NCBI GenBank assembly: GCA_017654935.2
Contig: CM065699.1
Coordinates: 51,876,660-51,940,659, forward strand
Source: Phymorhynchus buccinoides
Taxonomy: Eukaryota; Mollusca; Gastropoda; Neogastropoda; Raphitomidae
Direction of reading: 5' to 3'
Length of the DNA: 64,000 nucleotides
The position numbers and the translations under genes were made by a program. This document shows positions 1 through 11,433 of the stretch, one piece after another (the stretch's first letter is position 1; each line of letters begins with the position of its first letter). The notes under the pieces were generated by a model. It saw only the letters and a list, made by a program, of their open reading frames with translations, ran no database searches and was not told the origin of the DNA.

Positions 1-659
1 TAATAAATTGTCTAATATAATTTTTAGTGGAAAAAGACATTAAACTAAAGAACAACAACAGCAGCAAAGACCGCATCCACAACAATAACTAACATTTAGG
101 CGGGGTCACACACACACACACACATACACACGGCACCACCACCACCACCACCAACGACAACAACAACAACAAAATTCAATGACTAACAACTAAGCTTACG
201 TGAACACCGAAGACACAATTATGTAGTCCGGAAAAATGTAGACACCTTATAAATACCGGTTCATCTAGCCATAAGCTTGGCTTGCCCCACATGGCCGAAA
301 GGCCAAAGAGGGCGTAAAACATTATTTCTTCATAAGCTTGGCCGAAAGGCCGCAGAGGGCGTTAAATATTATTTCTCATAAGCTTACCGCTTGTTGCGTT
401 CCCATCCTTAATTGGCTCTCGCTTCTAGAATTTGAGCATGTAGATTACTTGGAAATAAATTGATTATTCTGCAAACATGACGAAAATTTGCCATGGTATT
501 TCAACTACTGAGATTACAAACTCCGGTTGGCCTTCATCACTCGGTCGTCAAGTGTATCACTGAATGATGAAATCAGGCTTATAACCTACATTTGTTATCT
601 TTAGCGAGGTAGTACTACATTGCTTTGTATGAAGAACGAAAAAAAAAAAGCCTCCTGCC

Positions 660-663
<4 letters not shown>
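1..663. other. Non-coding flank with CA/CAA-rich DNA
   Basis: No gene seen. It contains short (CA)n, (CAC)n and (CAA)n tracts near 105-175. A twofold repeat at about 272-384 carries CATAAGCTTGG and GGCCGAAAGGCC, followed by GAGGGCGTAAAACATTATTTC. The same GGCCGAAAGGCC / ACGCCCTCTT motif recurs at about 20500, 47285 and 62670, so it is the end of a dispersed retroposon. Confidence 0.5.

Positions 664-728
<65 letters not shown>
664..728. repeat. (GA)n microsatellite
   Basis: About 32 uninterrupted GA dinucleotides. Confidence 0.95.
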
Positions 729-732
<4 letters not shown>

Positions 733-811
733 TGGAAGAAGAAGAAAAATAAAAGAGGAAGAAAGGAACTGATTAAGTCATTATATTTTTTTTTTCATTA
801 TTAGAGACATA

Positions 812-812
<1 letters not shown>

Positions 813-889
<77 letters not shown>
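813..889. repeat. (TAG)n microsatellite, left block
   Basis: Pure AGT/TAG triplets. The block stops exactly where an inverted-repeat element begins and resumes on its far side. Confidence 0.95.
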
Positions 890-1102
890 GGGAAGACGGG
901 GTAAAAAGCGCATGGGCGGGTAAGAAGCCCACCCCAATTATCTCATGAAATGAAGCAACTTTCAGTCTCATTTTGCCCATGAGACGAGCGTTAATGTCTA
1001 GCATTCGTCTCATGGGCAAATTTGACTGAAATTTTCTTTATTTCATGAGAGAATTGGGGTGGGCTTCTTACCCGCCCATGCGCTTTTTACCCCGTCTTCC
1101 CC
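890..1102. mobile_element. MITE inserted in a (TAG)n tract
   Basis: Near-perfect inverted repeat. The left arm starts GGGGAAGACGGGGTAAAAAG and the right arm ends with its complement, CTTTTTACCCCGTCTTCCCC. The arms are at least 50 bp, and lower-grade pairing continues almost to the centre near 1000. No coding capacity. The target duplication cannot be read because both flanks are TAG repeats. Confidence 0.85.

Positions 1103-1169
<67 letters not shown>
1103..1169. repeat. (TAG)n microsatellite, middle block
   Basis: Same triplet and phase as the left block, so both were probably one tract before the MITE inserted. Confidence 0.95.
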
Positions 1170-1171
1170 TA

Positions 1172-1927
<756 letters not shown>

Positions 1928-2175
1928 TAATTGCAATATCGAGCGAGTGTCCACAAACAAACAACAACGAAGAAGACAACTTTTTTTTAAAACCCATAAT
2001 CAACCTCGAACATTGGCCCTCGAACATTCTCTCCCCCACAGTGTTGCGGCAAAAAGATAACAACACACTTATCTCGCCAAATCTCGCGGCATTCACTTTA
2101 GACTGATTGTGCGTTTCAACTTCCTGTGAGCGTCTGCTGGTGCAAGTCGAGTTGGTTTGAGCAGCAAAAACAACC

Positions 2176-2277
2176 ATGAATCAAAATTTTGCAGAAATCG
2201 GACAAGCTTTCGTGAAACACTATTACGCAACCTTTGACCAGTTAGAAACACGGAATGGTGTCATGCCACTGTACAGT
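2176..2277 (+). CDS. NUTF2: NTF2 coding exon 1 (residues 1-34)
   Basis: Starts at the ATG at 2176 and ends ...PLYS before the donor GTAAGT at 2278. 102 nt, phase 0. Confidence 0.92.
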
Positions 2278-5200
2278 GTAAGTATTGTGATCTACGTCCA
2301 CGATCTGCCAATAAATCCCAATCAATGCCTGAAATTTTAAGTTAACCCTGGCGGGTTTTTGAGTTTTACCAACCCAGACTGTCTGCTTGAACTTGTTGAA
2401 GTACATCCTGTGGTAAAGGTGCAGTTTACCCCCCCCCCCCCCCCCCCCTCCTTCTTTCCTAATCTTATCCAGCTTCGCTTATACTTTGAATTTTTAGTTG
2501 TAGTTGTACTGTTGTAAACATTTGGAGGTTAAGGGCAATGAACAGCGTCGGTGCTGATCTTGTGCAGAATGGATAGCCTGGTCCTCTGCCATCTGTGGCA
2601 AATCCCTGGAGAGCAGACGGCAGAGGACCATTCTGCACAAGATCAGCACGGAACAGACACTGTTCATTGCCTTAACCTACAACTAGACAAGTGCCGCTTC
2701 CATCTCGGCAAAGGCATGGTCGCCACCTTCAGTTCCAGCATATTCAGTGCCGCACAAAGTACAGGTCCATCTCATGCCTCCCAAGGACCATCATGGAGTG
2801 GAACGAACTGCGGCAGGATTCCCTTGATGCCTTCACTGCTTAGGTGAAGCGCTATATACATTTTCTTAAATAAATAATATTGATCAGTATCACTGAGTAT
2901 GTCACTGTGCATAATATTGATCAGTATCACTGAGTATGTCACTGTGCTGCATTAGTGCTCCAGGCTGATCAACTTTAGCCCACCAGGCTAAATGATGAGA
3001 CGAGACGCTAAACGCAGTCTCAACGCCAATTTTCATTGGACGATAGGCCTAGGCTAACTTCGTCTCTGAATCTGAATCTGACTCGTAACACTGAGCTATC
3101 CAACTGGATAATTATACAGCGATGTTTGTGGAGCAGCAGGAAGAAAAATAAAACAAAATGAAAGAAGCAACTGAAAAGAAAGGAAAAGTGTTCGTAACTT
3201 GTAACAAAGTTTGACTCCCAGTCCCATGCTCCAGTCCGAAATCAAAATGTGACTAAACTGTCAGTAACACTTAAGTCTTGATTAATATCGTCCAATGAAA
3301 ATTGGCGTCGAGACTGCGGTTAGCTTCTCGTATGATGAGCATGTCTTGATATTCAGTTTGAAAATATTTTGTAATGATCAAAATGAAATTTCTATTTCAG
3401 CCTGACGCCATGGTGACCTTTGAAGGCGACCAGGCTTTCGGAATAGCAAAAATCTCTGAACGGCTTTTGGAAGTAAGACAAATAAATGTATTTATAATTT
3501 TATTGTAAAACAGTTTCCCAAAGTCGGAGTGTGGTAGGGGTAATCAAAAATGGTCGCACATGTAATGTTCTCATCCCTAGCTGATGCACTTGTAGTTGAG
3601 TTGTACCATAGTGTTCAAGTGTTTCTGCTGTTGGGATGATCCCTGGAGTCTTTTAGCCAGGGGTAATGTGTGGCAGGGGTAATCAAAAATGGTCACACAT
3701 GTAATGTTCTCATCCCTAGCTGATGCACTTGTAGTTGAGTTGTACCATAGTGTTCAAGTGTTTCTGCTGTTGGGATGATCCCTGGAGTCTTTTAGCCAGG
3801 GGTAATGTGTGGCAGGGGTAATCAAAAGTGGTCACACATGTAATGTTCTCATCCCTAGCTGATGCACTTGTAGTTGAGTTGTACCATAGTGTTCAAGTGT
3901 TTCTGCTGTTGGGATGATCCCTGGAGTCTTTTAGCCAGGGTAATGTGTGGCAGGGGTAATCAAAAATGGTCACACATGTAATGTTCTCATCCCTAGCTGA
4001 TGCACTTGTAGTTCAGTTGTACCATAGTGTTCAAGTGTTTCTGCTGTTGGGATGATCCCTGGAGTCTTTTAGCCAGGGGTAATGTGTGGCAGGGGTAATC
4101 AAAAATGGTCACACATGTAATGTTCTCATCCCTAGCTGATGCACTTGTAGTTGAGTTGTACCATAGTGTTCAAGTGTTTCTGCTGTTGGGATGATCCCTG
4201 GAGTCTTTTAGCCAGGGTACAACAACAACAACACTAACAGTTTTCATCAATTGAATTGGCATTGGATCATTATAAAATCCATATCATGCCCTGTTGTAAA
4301 CGGAATTTAATCTATTATAGTATTATCAGTCAGATAAACACTAAAACAGTTGCAGGGGTGCTAGTTTTCTGTAACACGCCGGATTTCTGATTTTTGGGGT
4401 GCCGAAATTTGTGGATTACGGTTTTTGAGAGTGTAAAAACTTGTGGCTTCTGCCTTTGTTTTGGGAGTGTAAAAATTTGTGGATTCCAGTTTTGGGAGTG
4501 TATAAAATAAAAACTTGTGGCTTCTGAGTTGTTTTTTAGCTGTAATTTAAACTTGTGGCTCCCGGTTTTTGGCGTGTAAAAAAATGTGTCTTCCTCATTT
4601 TGGAAGCCAATTTGTGTGAAAGTTAGGTAGATATAGTGAGAGAAAAAACACCTCCCGTCCCCAAGTGCTGACGGTTTTGACGTGAGCTATCTTCCCACCC
4701 CACCCCCTCCACTTACTCAACAAACGTTGATGGTTGTGAACATTTTAGTTGAAGGTTTTGATGTTGAACAATTTCTGTAGAAAGTGTCAGGTTTTTAGAC
4801 CTCCCACTAGCATCTCTGCAATTGTGTCTCTGTGTGTATCATACACACTGTATGTGTACATTGTGTGTCAAAAAGACAGCCAAAACGATTGCAACATAAG
4901 ACAAGTTTTAATAGGCTATGAAATTGAAAAGTTTTTTGTTACTGTACGGTAACTGATGTGGCATAATAACTAAACGTGATCACGACTGTATATCCTCAAA
5001 AATTGGAATGTGTCAGCTGAATGCAGCGTGTAGACCAGTGAAAACTGAAATTCAGACACATACAATGATACATACCCCATCCATTTTGGCTTTATGGCCT
5101 GGGAACGCAGAAGATGATCATGATTGTATATTGTTTGGCAGAAATATCAATATGCATGCCAAAAACAAATGTATTCAAGTTAAAGACCCCACACGTCATG

Positions 5201-6308
5201 TGTCACATTCCCTCTTATGCTAGGAAGATTCCTTACTAGCTATGAGGGAAAACATGTGAAAACCGTGATTTTGAAATGTGACGTGCGGGGTCTTTAACAG
5301 AGACTTGATTGTTTATTTTGCCCAGATCAGGCAAATGAGCCTTTGGTGATGTTGGGAACGGATTTCTGTGTTGTCTGTATACAGACTGGGGCCTAGTTGA
5401 TGAGCCTTGTTCTGTGATTTTCAGAGGGTTAGACTTCCGACTATTCTGATGCCTGGTTTGTGTTTGCCAACACTGTAACAGCATCTGTGTGTTTGTTTCT
5501 GCAGAAGTTCCCAGTAGCCCACATTAAGCGAGTCGTCTGCAAGGTCGACTGCCAACCCATGCCAGATGGTATCATAGTTTTCGTTTTCGGCCAGCTGGTG
5601 AGTCATTGCAAACATAGTTTTCTCCATTATAAATGCTAATTCTTTCTTCTTTTGGGGGGGGGGTGTATTATTAGGTTTTGTTGTTTGTTTTTTCTCCCCT
5701 CCTTTTTCTCTCTTGTTCAGTTGTAGTTGGTTGAATTATTTAGAAATGCTGACATATTGTCGTCGGTGAAAGTAGCTCAGGCTTGCTCCTGAAATCAGGA
5801 TTGAAAAAGCTGATAGTCTTCAGGATCGGCCATCTAAAGTCATCCGGAACCACAGTCTTATAAAATCAAACTTTTCTGCCAACATTGATGACAGACATGC
5901 AATTCTAACACCACCCCCACCCATCCTGTATACACAGACACACACACGCATTGGAAATTGTTGTTAATGCGGTTACCACTTCAGGATTGGGAAGATTCAG
6001 AGAACATTAAAACGTGTCATTTCAGGATTGAGAAGATTCAGAGAACATTAAAACGTGTCATTTCAGGATTGAGAGAATGTTTTACTTTCACCCATGCTTT
6101 GTTGTTCTTTGATGATGAGCATGGAGTACCTTAGTATGGCTGCGCCATGTTGTTTCCCTCTCTGTCCTGGCAGGTGGACAGTGCAGCACAGGGCCAGGAC
6201 AAACCCTCGGGCTTCAGCCAGATGTTCATCCTGCGCATGGTGGGGGAGAGCTTCATCATCACCAACGAGATATTCCGGCTGAACCTCTATGACATCGCTG
6301 TCGAGTAG
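2176..6308 (+). CDS. NUTF2: Nuclear transport factor 2 (NTF2), 4 exons, 133 aa
   Basis: The product carries Ran-GDP from cytoplasm to nucleus by binding FxFG nucleoporins as a homodimer (family knowledge). Coding exons are 2176-2277, 3401-3472, 5505-5597 and 6174-6308. All junctions are phase 0 with GT-AG ends and the joined frame is open. The protein starts MNQNFAEIGQAFVKHYYATF and ends NEIFRLNLYDIAVE. The NTF2 fold is visible throughout: the HYY..FD helix, the FEG turn with Glu42 at the position of the human Ran-binding Glu42, VFGQL, GFSQMF and the terminal FRLNLYD strand. Human Trp41 is Phe here. The loop after GQL (about residues 91-99) is longer than in human NTF2 (127 aa). The p15/NXT paralogue is less likely because FGQL, GFSQMF and FRL favour NTF2. 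The ATG at 2176 is preceded by AACAACC and gives a family-typical N-terminus. Confidence 0.93.
2532..2870 (+). pseudogene. Decayed LINE 3' fragment with an internal hairpin
   Basis: Bases from about 2605 match the LINE fragment at 25790-26070 (shared blocks GGAGAGCAGACGGCAGAGGA, TTCCATCTCGGCAAAGGC and ACCATC.GGGAGTGGAACGA), but no long frame survives. The left part, 2532-2600, is an imperfect reverse copy of 2618-2672, so 2532-2672 can fold back on itself. It lies in NTF2 intron 1. Confidence 0.65.
2881..2946. repeat. Two-copy direct repeat, about 35 bp
   Basis: ATATTGATCAGTATCACTGA and the following GTATGTCACTGTG occur twice head to tail. Confidence 0.8.
2992..3339. mobile_element. MITE / fold-back element in NTF2 intron 1
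   Basis: The left arm contains CGCAGTCTCAACGCCAATTT and CATTGGACGATA. The right arm is its complement (TATCGTCCAATGAAAATTGG, then CGTCGAGACTGCGG). Arms are about 50 bp with a few mismatches, total about 350 bp, no coding capacity. It ends about 60 bp upstream of exon 2. Confidence 0.75.
3401..3472 (+). CDS. NUTF2: NTF2 coding exon 2 (residues 35-58)
   Basis: Acceptor TTTCTATTTCAG ends at 3400 and donor GTAAGA starts at 3473. 72 nt, phase 0. Encodes PDAMVTFEGDQAFG through ERLLE. Confidence 0.92.
3519..4217. repeat. Tandem array, about 5 copies of about 140 bp, from a dispersed element
   Basis: Units begin near GGCAGGGGTAATCAAAAATG and end GGAGTCTTTTAGCCAGGG. Starts fall near 3536, 3676, 3815, 3954 and 4093, with only a few substitutions between units. 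A diverged single copy lies at about 47836-47950, and both end next to an ACAACAACA stretch, as a retroposon tail would. The array begins about 47 bp after NTF2 exon 2. Confidence 0.85.
5180..5297. mobile_element. Small MITE with TTAAAGACCCC ends
   Basis: Ends TTAAAGACCCCACACGTCAT and ACGTGCGGGGTCTTTAA are complementary. About 118 bp, in NTF2 intron 2. A second copy is at 23262-23367. The TTAA at both edges may be the target site. Confidence 0.85.
5505..5597 (+). CDS. NUTF2: NTF2 coding exon 3 (residues 59-89)
   Basis: Acceptor TTTGTTTCTGCAG ends at 5504 and donor GTGAGT starts at 5598. 93 nt, phase 0. Encodes KFPVAHIKRVV through FVFGQL. Confidence 0.92.
5768..6090 (+). repeat. Dispersed repeat, family D, in NTF2 intron 3
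   Basis: Contains GGATTGAAAAAGCTGATAGT, CTTCAGGAT..GGCCATCT and later GCGGTTACCACTTCAGGATT. The same ordered motifs occur at about 35605-35905, 37805-38310 and 60888-61475. The end includes a twofold repeat of about 42 bp (GAAGATTCAGAGAACATTAA). Confidence 0.65.
6174..6308 (+). CDS. NUTF2: NTF2 coding exon 4 (residues 90-133) and stop
   Basis: Acceptor CTGTCCTGGCAG ends at 6173. Encodes VDSAAQGQDKPSGFSQMFIL through YDIAVE, then TAG at 6306-6308. Confidence 0.92.
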   Translation: MDSAAQGQDKPSGFSQMFILRMVGESFIITNEIFRLNLYDIAVE

Positions 6309-6821
6309 GACACACACACCCCACCCCCTTGCAGATCATCACCCCCTACCCCCCATTCCTTCCCCTCCACCCTCCATAATGTATGCGCTGACACCTGAAA
6401 CCCCCCAGTGAGTTCTGATCTTTTCCCACCTTCCCCTTGCCACGTCCAGAAACACTAACGGCACGAGATCGAGGCTCGTATGAATCTTGAAACCGTGTTG
6501 CTAACGTTCGCAGTATACGTTGCCATTTTTCGCTCTTTCCCAATGACGACACAGTGACAGGCAAGTGAGATCGTTACTCACACACGAGATCACAGGAAAT
6601 TTCCTGAGAAAATCTCATGTTCGTTACTAGTAGTATCGCAGCTTCGCTGTGTTGCCATGGAGAAGAGCGAAAAATGTCAACGTGTATTTCAACCTTATGT
6701 TGTCTCTTCCAGCATTGGATTCAAGTTGGAAGCGGCAGTGAGAATGGAGTGACTCCTGGAGATAAAAAGATTAGCGTGGCGCATCCTACTGAATTTGAAT
6801 GCCGGGAGAGATATCAACATG

Positions 6822-7005
6822 GTTTAGAGATCCATCCGCAATCTGGGCCTGTATTCACATTGAGATAGCATGAGACTTTATCATCATGATATCTTAGAAG
6901 TCCTTCTAAAGTATAGGATTTAACACTAATAGGACTTTAGGATTTCTAAGATACCGTAATGATAAGTCTCGTACTATATCAGTGTGAATACATGCCCTGA
7001 TCTCA
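6822..7005. mobile_element. Short palindromic element in the NTF2 3' UTR/flank
   Basis: Left GTATTCACATTGAGATAG and GATATCTTAGAAGTCCT pair with right AGGATTTCTAAGATACC and ATATCAGTGTGAATAC. About 180 bp, consistent with a small MITE able to form a hairpin in the transcript. Confidence 0.65.
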
Positions 7006-7310
7006 AGCTATAGTGTCGGCTTTAGGCTGTGTTGGATGCAATCTTCAATCAAGTATGTAAAGTGAGACGATGAATATGATTCCAACCGTTCAGACTTTGT
7101 CCTGCTTTCTTCTGCATGGGTGGGCAAAAGACGAGGTATCCGACGTTCGCCAGTGCTAGATGATCCGTTCCAATGTTGATAGGTGTTTGTGCTTCACATG
7201 AATCAACGTTCGTTGTGTCTGGGTTTCTTCTCTCTGTTTGTTTTGTTGGTAGATTTGTCATGGCTAGTGTGGCTTTTAATATTGATGATTAAGATGTTGA
7301 AAGTTGGAAC

Positions 7311-7316
7311 AATAAA
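7311..7316 (+). terminator. NUTF2: Candidate NTF2 polyadenylation signal
   Basis: Canonical AATAAA about 1 kb after the stop codon, followed within 40 bp by GT-rich sequence (GTGTTTGCTGC). Positional inference only. Confidence 0.4.
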
Positions 7317-7767
7317 AGCTTTGGATGCAGTCAAGTGTTTGCTGCTATAAATGTCTGTCAGACAAAACAAAAAGAGAAACATTGATAAAAATTTGCTGAT
7401 TTGATTTTTAACCCTGGATTATTAATGTTTAATGTAAAATTGTGTTGTTTAGCAAAATTACATGGAATTTATTTTGGTCAGACAGAAAATTACCGACATT
7501 TTCAAAAATTATTTAAGAGAAAGTGAAGCTTTGTTCAGAAAAAAGAAGATAAAACGGTGATAGATGTAAAGTTTGTCCGTTTTGTTCCACAAGTAGAATC
7601 AACCAGTGCAAAGTGGAACACCTAACAAAAATCACTAATTCACCAGAACCAGATGTATGTTGAACATTCTGATCAGAGTTTATTGCAAAAGTAATCATCA
7701 TTTGGTAGACTTTTTTTTTAAGCCGTTTAAATTGCATTGAATATTTTGCTGAGATTAGATTTGTTTC
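7317..7767. other. AT-rich intergenic DNA
   Basis: No convincing gene or repeat seen. Confidence 0.4.
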
Positions 7768-8080
7768 TCTTCTTCTTCTTTGATCACTCAGACAGTTTCC
7801 TGTCAATTATGACCGCAGATGCATCATGCTGCCATTATGCACCTAACTAAGAAATAGGCCCAGCAAGTCTGACTTCGTCTGAAGGAATATCTTTTTGAAA
7901 GTGTTTCTGTTTCTTGAAAAAAAAAAAGGCAGGAGAATGGACCGGTAAGGCAGAAAGATAGTAGATGACAGTAAGCAAAGGGAAAAGGCAGAGTCAAAGA
8001 GAGTGACAGATTAGAGGAAGCTGCAAACACAGAAGTTCCAGAAGGTGGGGGAACTATTTATACAAAAGACCCCCTGGTCT
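7768..8080 (-). mobile_element. SINE-like element E, type B
   Basis: Read on the minus strand it ends in a (GAA)n tail at 7768-7780 and carries the hallmark blocks GACTCTGCCTTTTCCCTTTG and CCCCCACCTTCTGGAA. Nine copies or fragments of the family occur in the window. Two 3' halves exist, type A (GGCCATATGG) and type B (GTTTCCTGTCAATTATGA on the plus strand), joined to a common 5' half. No A/B boxes were identified. Confidence 0.65.
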
Positions 8081-8366
8081 TTTGTATAGTGCAGAAAAGG
8101 GCAAATCTAGCGTAAGCAGTACAGGTTGAGTGCATGAACATAAGGCTGTGTGCACATATGCGCGCAACTTCCGTACCAAAAACCCATCCGCCATCGAAAT
8201 AAAATAAAGGAAGAAATAAGTGGATGGGGTTCCGTGTGTATGTGTACACTCCTCAATATGTTTTACTTTCAGATTTTTTTTCCGGATTGCTTTCTGTCCG
8301 GCAGTTGTGCGTGAATGTCTGCACTGCCTAAGGATGCCAGTAACCCTAATGAAATCGTAAGAGGAC

Positions 8367-8634
8367 GATATTTCGCCGTCCGCATGCAATACAGACGTAA
8401 CTCAAAATTGGTCATCTTCGTTGTGTTGGACTTACCAGTTGATCTAGGCAAGCTGCATCTTTTAACAAAGCTGTAAAACAACAATTTGCAAAGATAAAAC
8501 ACTGATGGTGACGCTAAAGGAACAAAAAATGATGTTATGTGGCCTGAAATGACCAAAATATTGAGTTTTCCATTCCTCATGTGAAGCGGCGTCATTCGAC
8601 TTACGTCTGTATTGCATGCGGGCGGCGATTTATA
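8367..8634. mobile_element. Inverted-repeat element, about 268 bp
   Basis: Left CGCCGTCCGCATGCAATACA pairs with right TGTATTGCATGCGGGCGGCG. Arms about 33 bp. No coding sequence. Confidence 0.75.
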
Positions 8635-9193
8635 AGCTGTCTTTGAAAATGTTAAATATTTTAGTCATTGATTGAGTCTAGAACACCAACATTCTTGAAG
8701 ATCAGATGATGCTGATTTCTTAATAACAGTTTACTACCTTTGTCCTAAAAACTTAAGGAGGAGGGGGGGTGGGGGGTGGTAAAGTATTCATCTAGTCCTT
8801 TTTGAGGCTTGTGTTGTACATCTTGTGATTTTGGTTTTGTATCAATGGATGTGTCTAGAGAATATTTCTTACATTAAAAATAATTGGGGGGGGCTACTTC
8901 ATACAAAATTGAGTAGCTAGTACAAATCAAGAACTAATACGAGAGAGAGAGAGAGAGAGATAAAAAAAATTGGTGCTTCAGACAAGAAAAAAGAAATTCC
9001 TGTAAAATGGACAATAAAATATTGATTGACAATTCCAGATCTAGTTTTGAACCAAGTTTTATTCCGTCAGTCCCAGGGGTGTCATATGGCAAAAGGCGTC
9101 ATTGTTCTTCTCGGGTGAAAGCCAGAGGGTACTATGCTTTTGAGATGCAGTACCTTTTGGCTTTTTCCGGAAAAGAATGATAGTACCTTCTGA

Positions 9194-9609
9194 TATATGT
9201 GACCCAGCACCACAAAAGGGACATCAAGTCGCTGGGCTAGTTTCTCACAACAGGCTTGCAAAGTCAAAAATATTTTTTTATTTTTGAGCTATGGGTATTT
9301 TTGTGTTCTCTAACATCTTATCTTTCAATTGTATAAAGGACAATCTTTAATGTGGTCTCTAAATGGTCTTATAAGTGCTTTCAAACGAGTAGGTCAATGC
9401 ATTTTCTTCAGCTAGGCTATACTTTAGACAATGTTTTCTCAAAATGGTTGACGCTCACCCTACTAACTTTAAATGCTCATAACTCGGGAACAGAATTTTT
9501 TTTACAAGAATGGTTCTTGTATTATTAGGAAGAGAATTGTCTGAAATATATAATTCTCAGAAGTCAGTTTGACACTTAATGTCCCTTTCGTGGTGCTGGG
9601 TTACATATA
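9194..9609. mobile_element. MITE with GTGACCCAGCACCAC ends
   Basis: Left TATATGTGACCCAGCACCAC and AAAGGGACAT pair with right ATGTCCCTTTCGTGGTGCTG and GGTTACATATA. Arms about 37 bp, total about 416 bp. TA may be the duplicated target. Confidence 0.85.
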
Positions 9610-9714
9610 ACAGCCCCTACTTTGTCACTACAGGGCATAATTTTGCCGCAGAGTTTCAATGCTCGTGTGTTTTAGACTCGAGAAAGATTATTTCATAATT
9701 TTGTCCTATTAGTC

Positions 9715-9995
9715 TCCCCATCCCCGTGGGTATACCGGGGGCTTTCAGGACAAACAGTTCCCCTACCTTCTGGAAGGTCTACTTTCTCTAATCTGCCAGT
9801 GTCACTCTCTTTGACTCTGCCTTTTCCATTGTCATCTGCTATCTTTCTGCCTTACTGGTCCGTTCTCCAGCCTTTGTTGTAGAAACCCATACAAAGACTC
9901 TCCAGCCAAAGGCGGACATGCAGGACCTATTTCCTAGTTAGGTGCATATCGGCAGCATGACACATCTGCGCACATTTGACCTGAAACTGAGCGAT
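9715..9995 (+). mobile_element. SINE-like element E, type B, plus orientation
   Basis: Starts CCCCATCCCCGTGGGTATAC, then CCCCTACCTTCTGGAAGGTC, CACTCTCTTTGACTCTGCCT and the type B end (TTAGGTGCATATCGGCAGCA). Confidence 0.65.
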
Positions 9996-10966
9996 CTACG
10001 AAAAAGAACTTCAAGGTCATATTGTCTTTTATATATTAAATTTAGTATTATTGACCTTCCTTCCTGTAAGTGACCAGTCAAACTTGACCATTCCGTCACT
10101 GTAGAAATTGGGGATCTGCGGAAGAGCGCCTTACTACAGGGGGATGGGTAGAGATGGAGGTGGACCTTTATCCTTTACCTAATTTTATGCATACCGACTC
10201 ACACACTGCACAACCATTGGCTATTCAACTGCAAGGGAAATAATTCTGGTCAGGTGTCTTTTTTTCTAGCAAGGAAAAAATATCCGCTACAATATACTCA
10301 CAACTTCTCGTAAAAATCTTAAAATATAAAAATAAAGCATGTTTTTCTTTATAGCGAATTATGTGTGGTTTTGCTCTCCAATTTCTGTATTGTTGTCTTC
10401 TGCATGACATTTGGCTGCGTTTTTCAATCACCATAGTTTATGTTTGATAGAATGTAATGTGTTCATGCGTCGATCATCGTTATCTCCAAACTTAGGTTTC
10501 AGCAAAGATTAACCCATAAGTCTGTTCAAAAATAGCATAGCATTGTAATGGGTACTTTGTAGTACATTTTGTATGATCGATATTATTAAAAACAAATTTC
10601 AAAGAAAGAAAGTCTTCCTTACAGGACAATAGAGGGAGTGGGGAGAGAAGAAATTAAAGCTGCGCTGTAATCCAAATGTTCATCTTGTTCAGAACATGCC
10701 TTAGTACTATATAGGTAACATTTGTGTTTCAACTTTGGTATACTTTTCTTCTCTTTTCGATTACTAGGTTACAATTATTGTCAAACTGTATATGGAAATT
10801 TAGGGTTAAAGAGAAGAAATGTGTGCTCACCATAGGTTTTTAATTTCAAGGTTGATTTGTGTGTGTGTGTGTGTTCCACAATTGTAAGCATTATTGTTGC
10901 ATCTTTTTAAACAAAACAATCTAGTTTTTTAAAAACATGACTTGCTGATTGCTGATCCAAAAGATA
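9996..10966. other. Intergenic DNA without recognised content
   Basis: AT-rich. Only a short (GT)n at about 10858-10873 stands out. No gene seen. Confidence 0.4.
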
Positions 10967-11433
10967 GAAACTAACCTGGGATTTAGTTGTGCGATGGGTC
11001 GAAGGAGGGGGGTGGAGTTAACTCATTCGCATCGCAGCGATTTTGAATTATTAAAAAAAAACCTCACAAATCACTCCAGCTAAAGGTGTAACGAAAGAAG
11101 ATTACGAGTTTTTACTTCAGGTTTAGACATAGGGAAGTGGAGACTTTATATAGAATAACTCCACACAGATTGGTTACCCCACAACAAAAGCAAAGTCTGA
11201 GGCAAAATTGTGGTCTAAGGAAGTGAAGCCAGTTTAGAAGTGACCAAGGTATGATGTGCACAGAGATTTACTTTTTGAAGCAAATGCATAAAATTGACAG
11301 CTATCTATTAATTCCGGACAGATATGGCTTTAACAATTTCATCGAGTTAAGGTTTAAAAAAGAGCTAGGCCCGAAAGCAAGCTTAACCTCATCTCCTTCG
11401 ACCCATCATACCTCCAACTCTTAGGTTAGTTTC
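10967..11433. mobile_element. Outer inverted-repeat element carrying a nested MITE
   Basis: Left GAAACTAACCT and GATGGGTCGAAGGAG pair with right CTCCTTCGACCCATC and TTAGGTTAGTTTC. A MITE-A copy (11018-11350) sits inside. Confidence 0.65.
11018..11350 (-). mobile_element. MITE-A copy (TTAACTCATTCG ends), reverse orientation
   Basis: Starts TTAACTCATTCGCATCGCAG and ends near ATCGAGTTAA. The internal AAATTGACAGCTATCTATTA is the reverse complement of the same stretch in the copies at 38679 and 42193. Confidence 0.8.
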
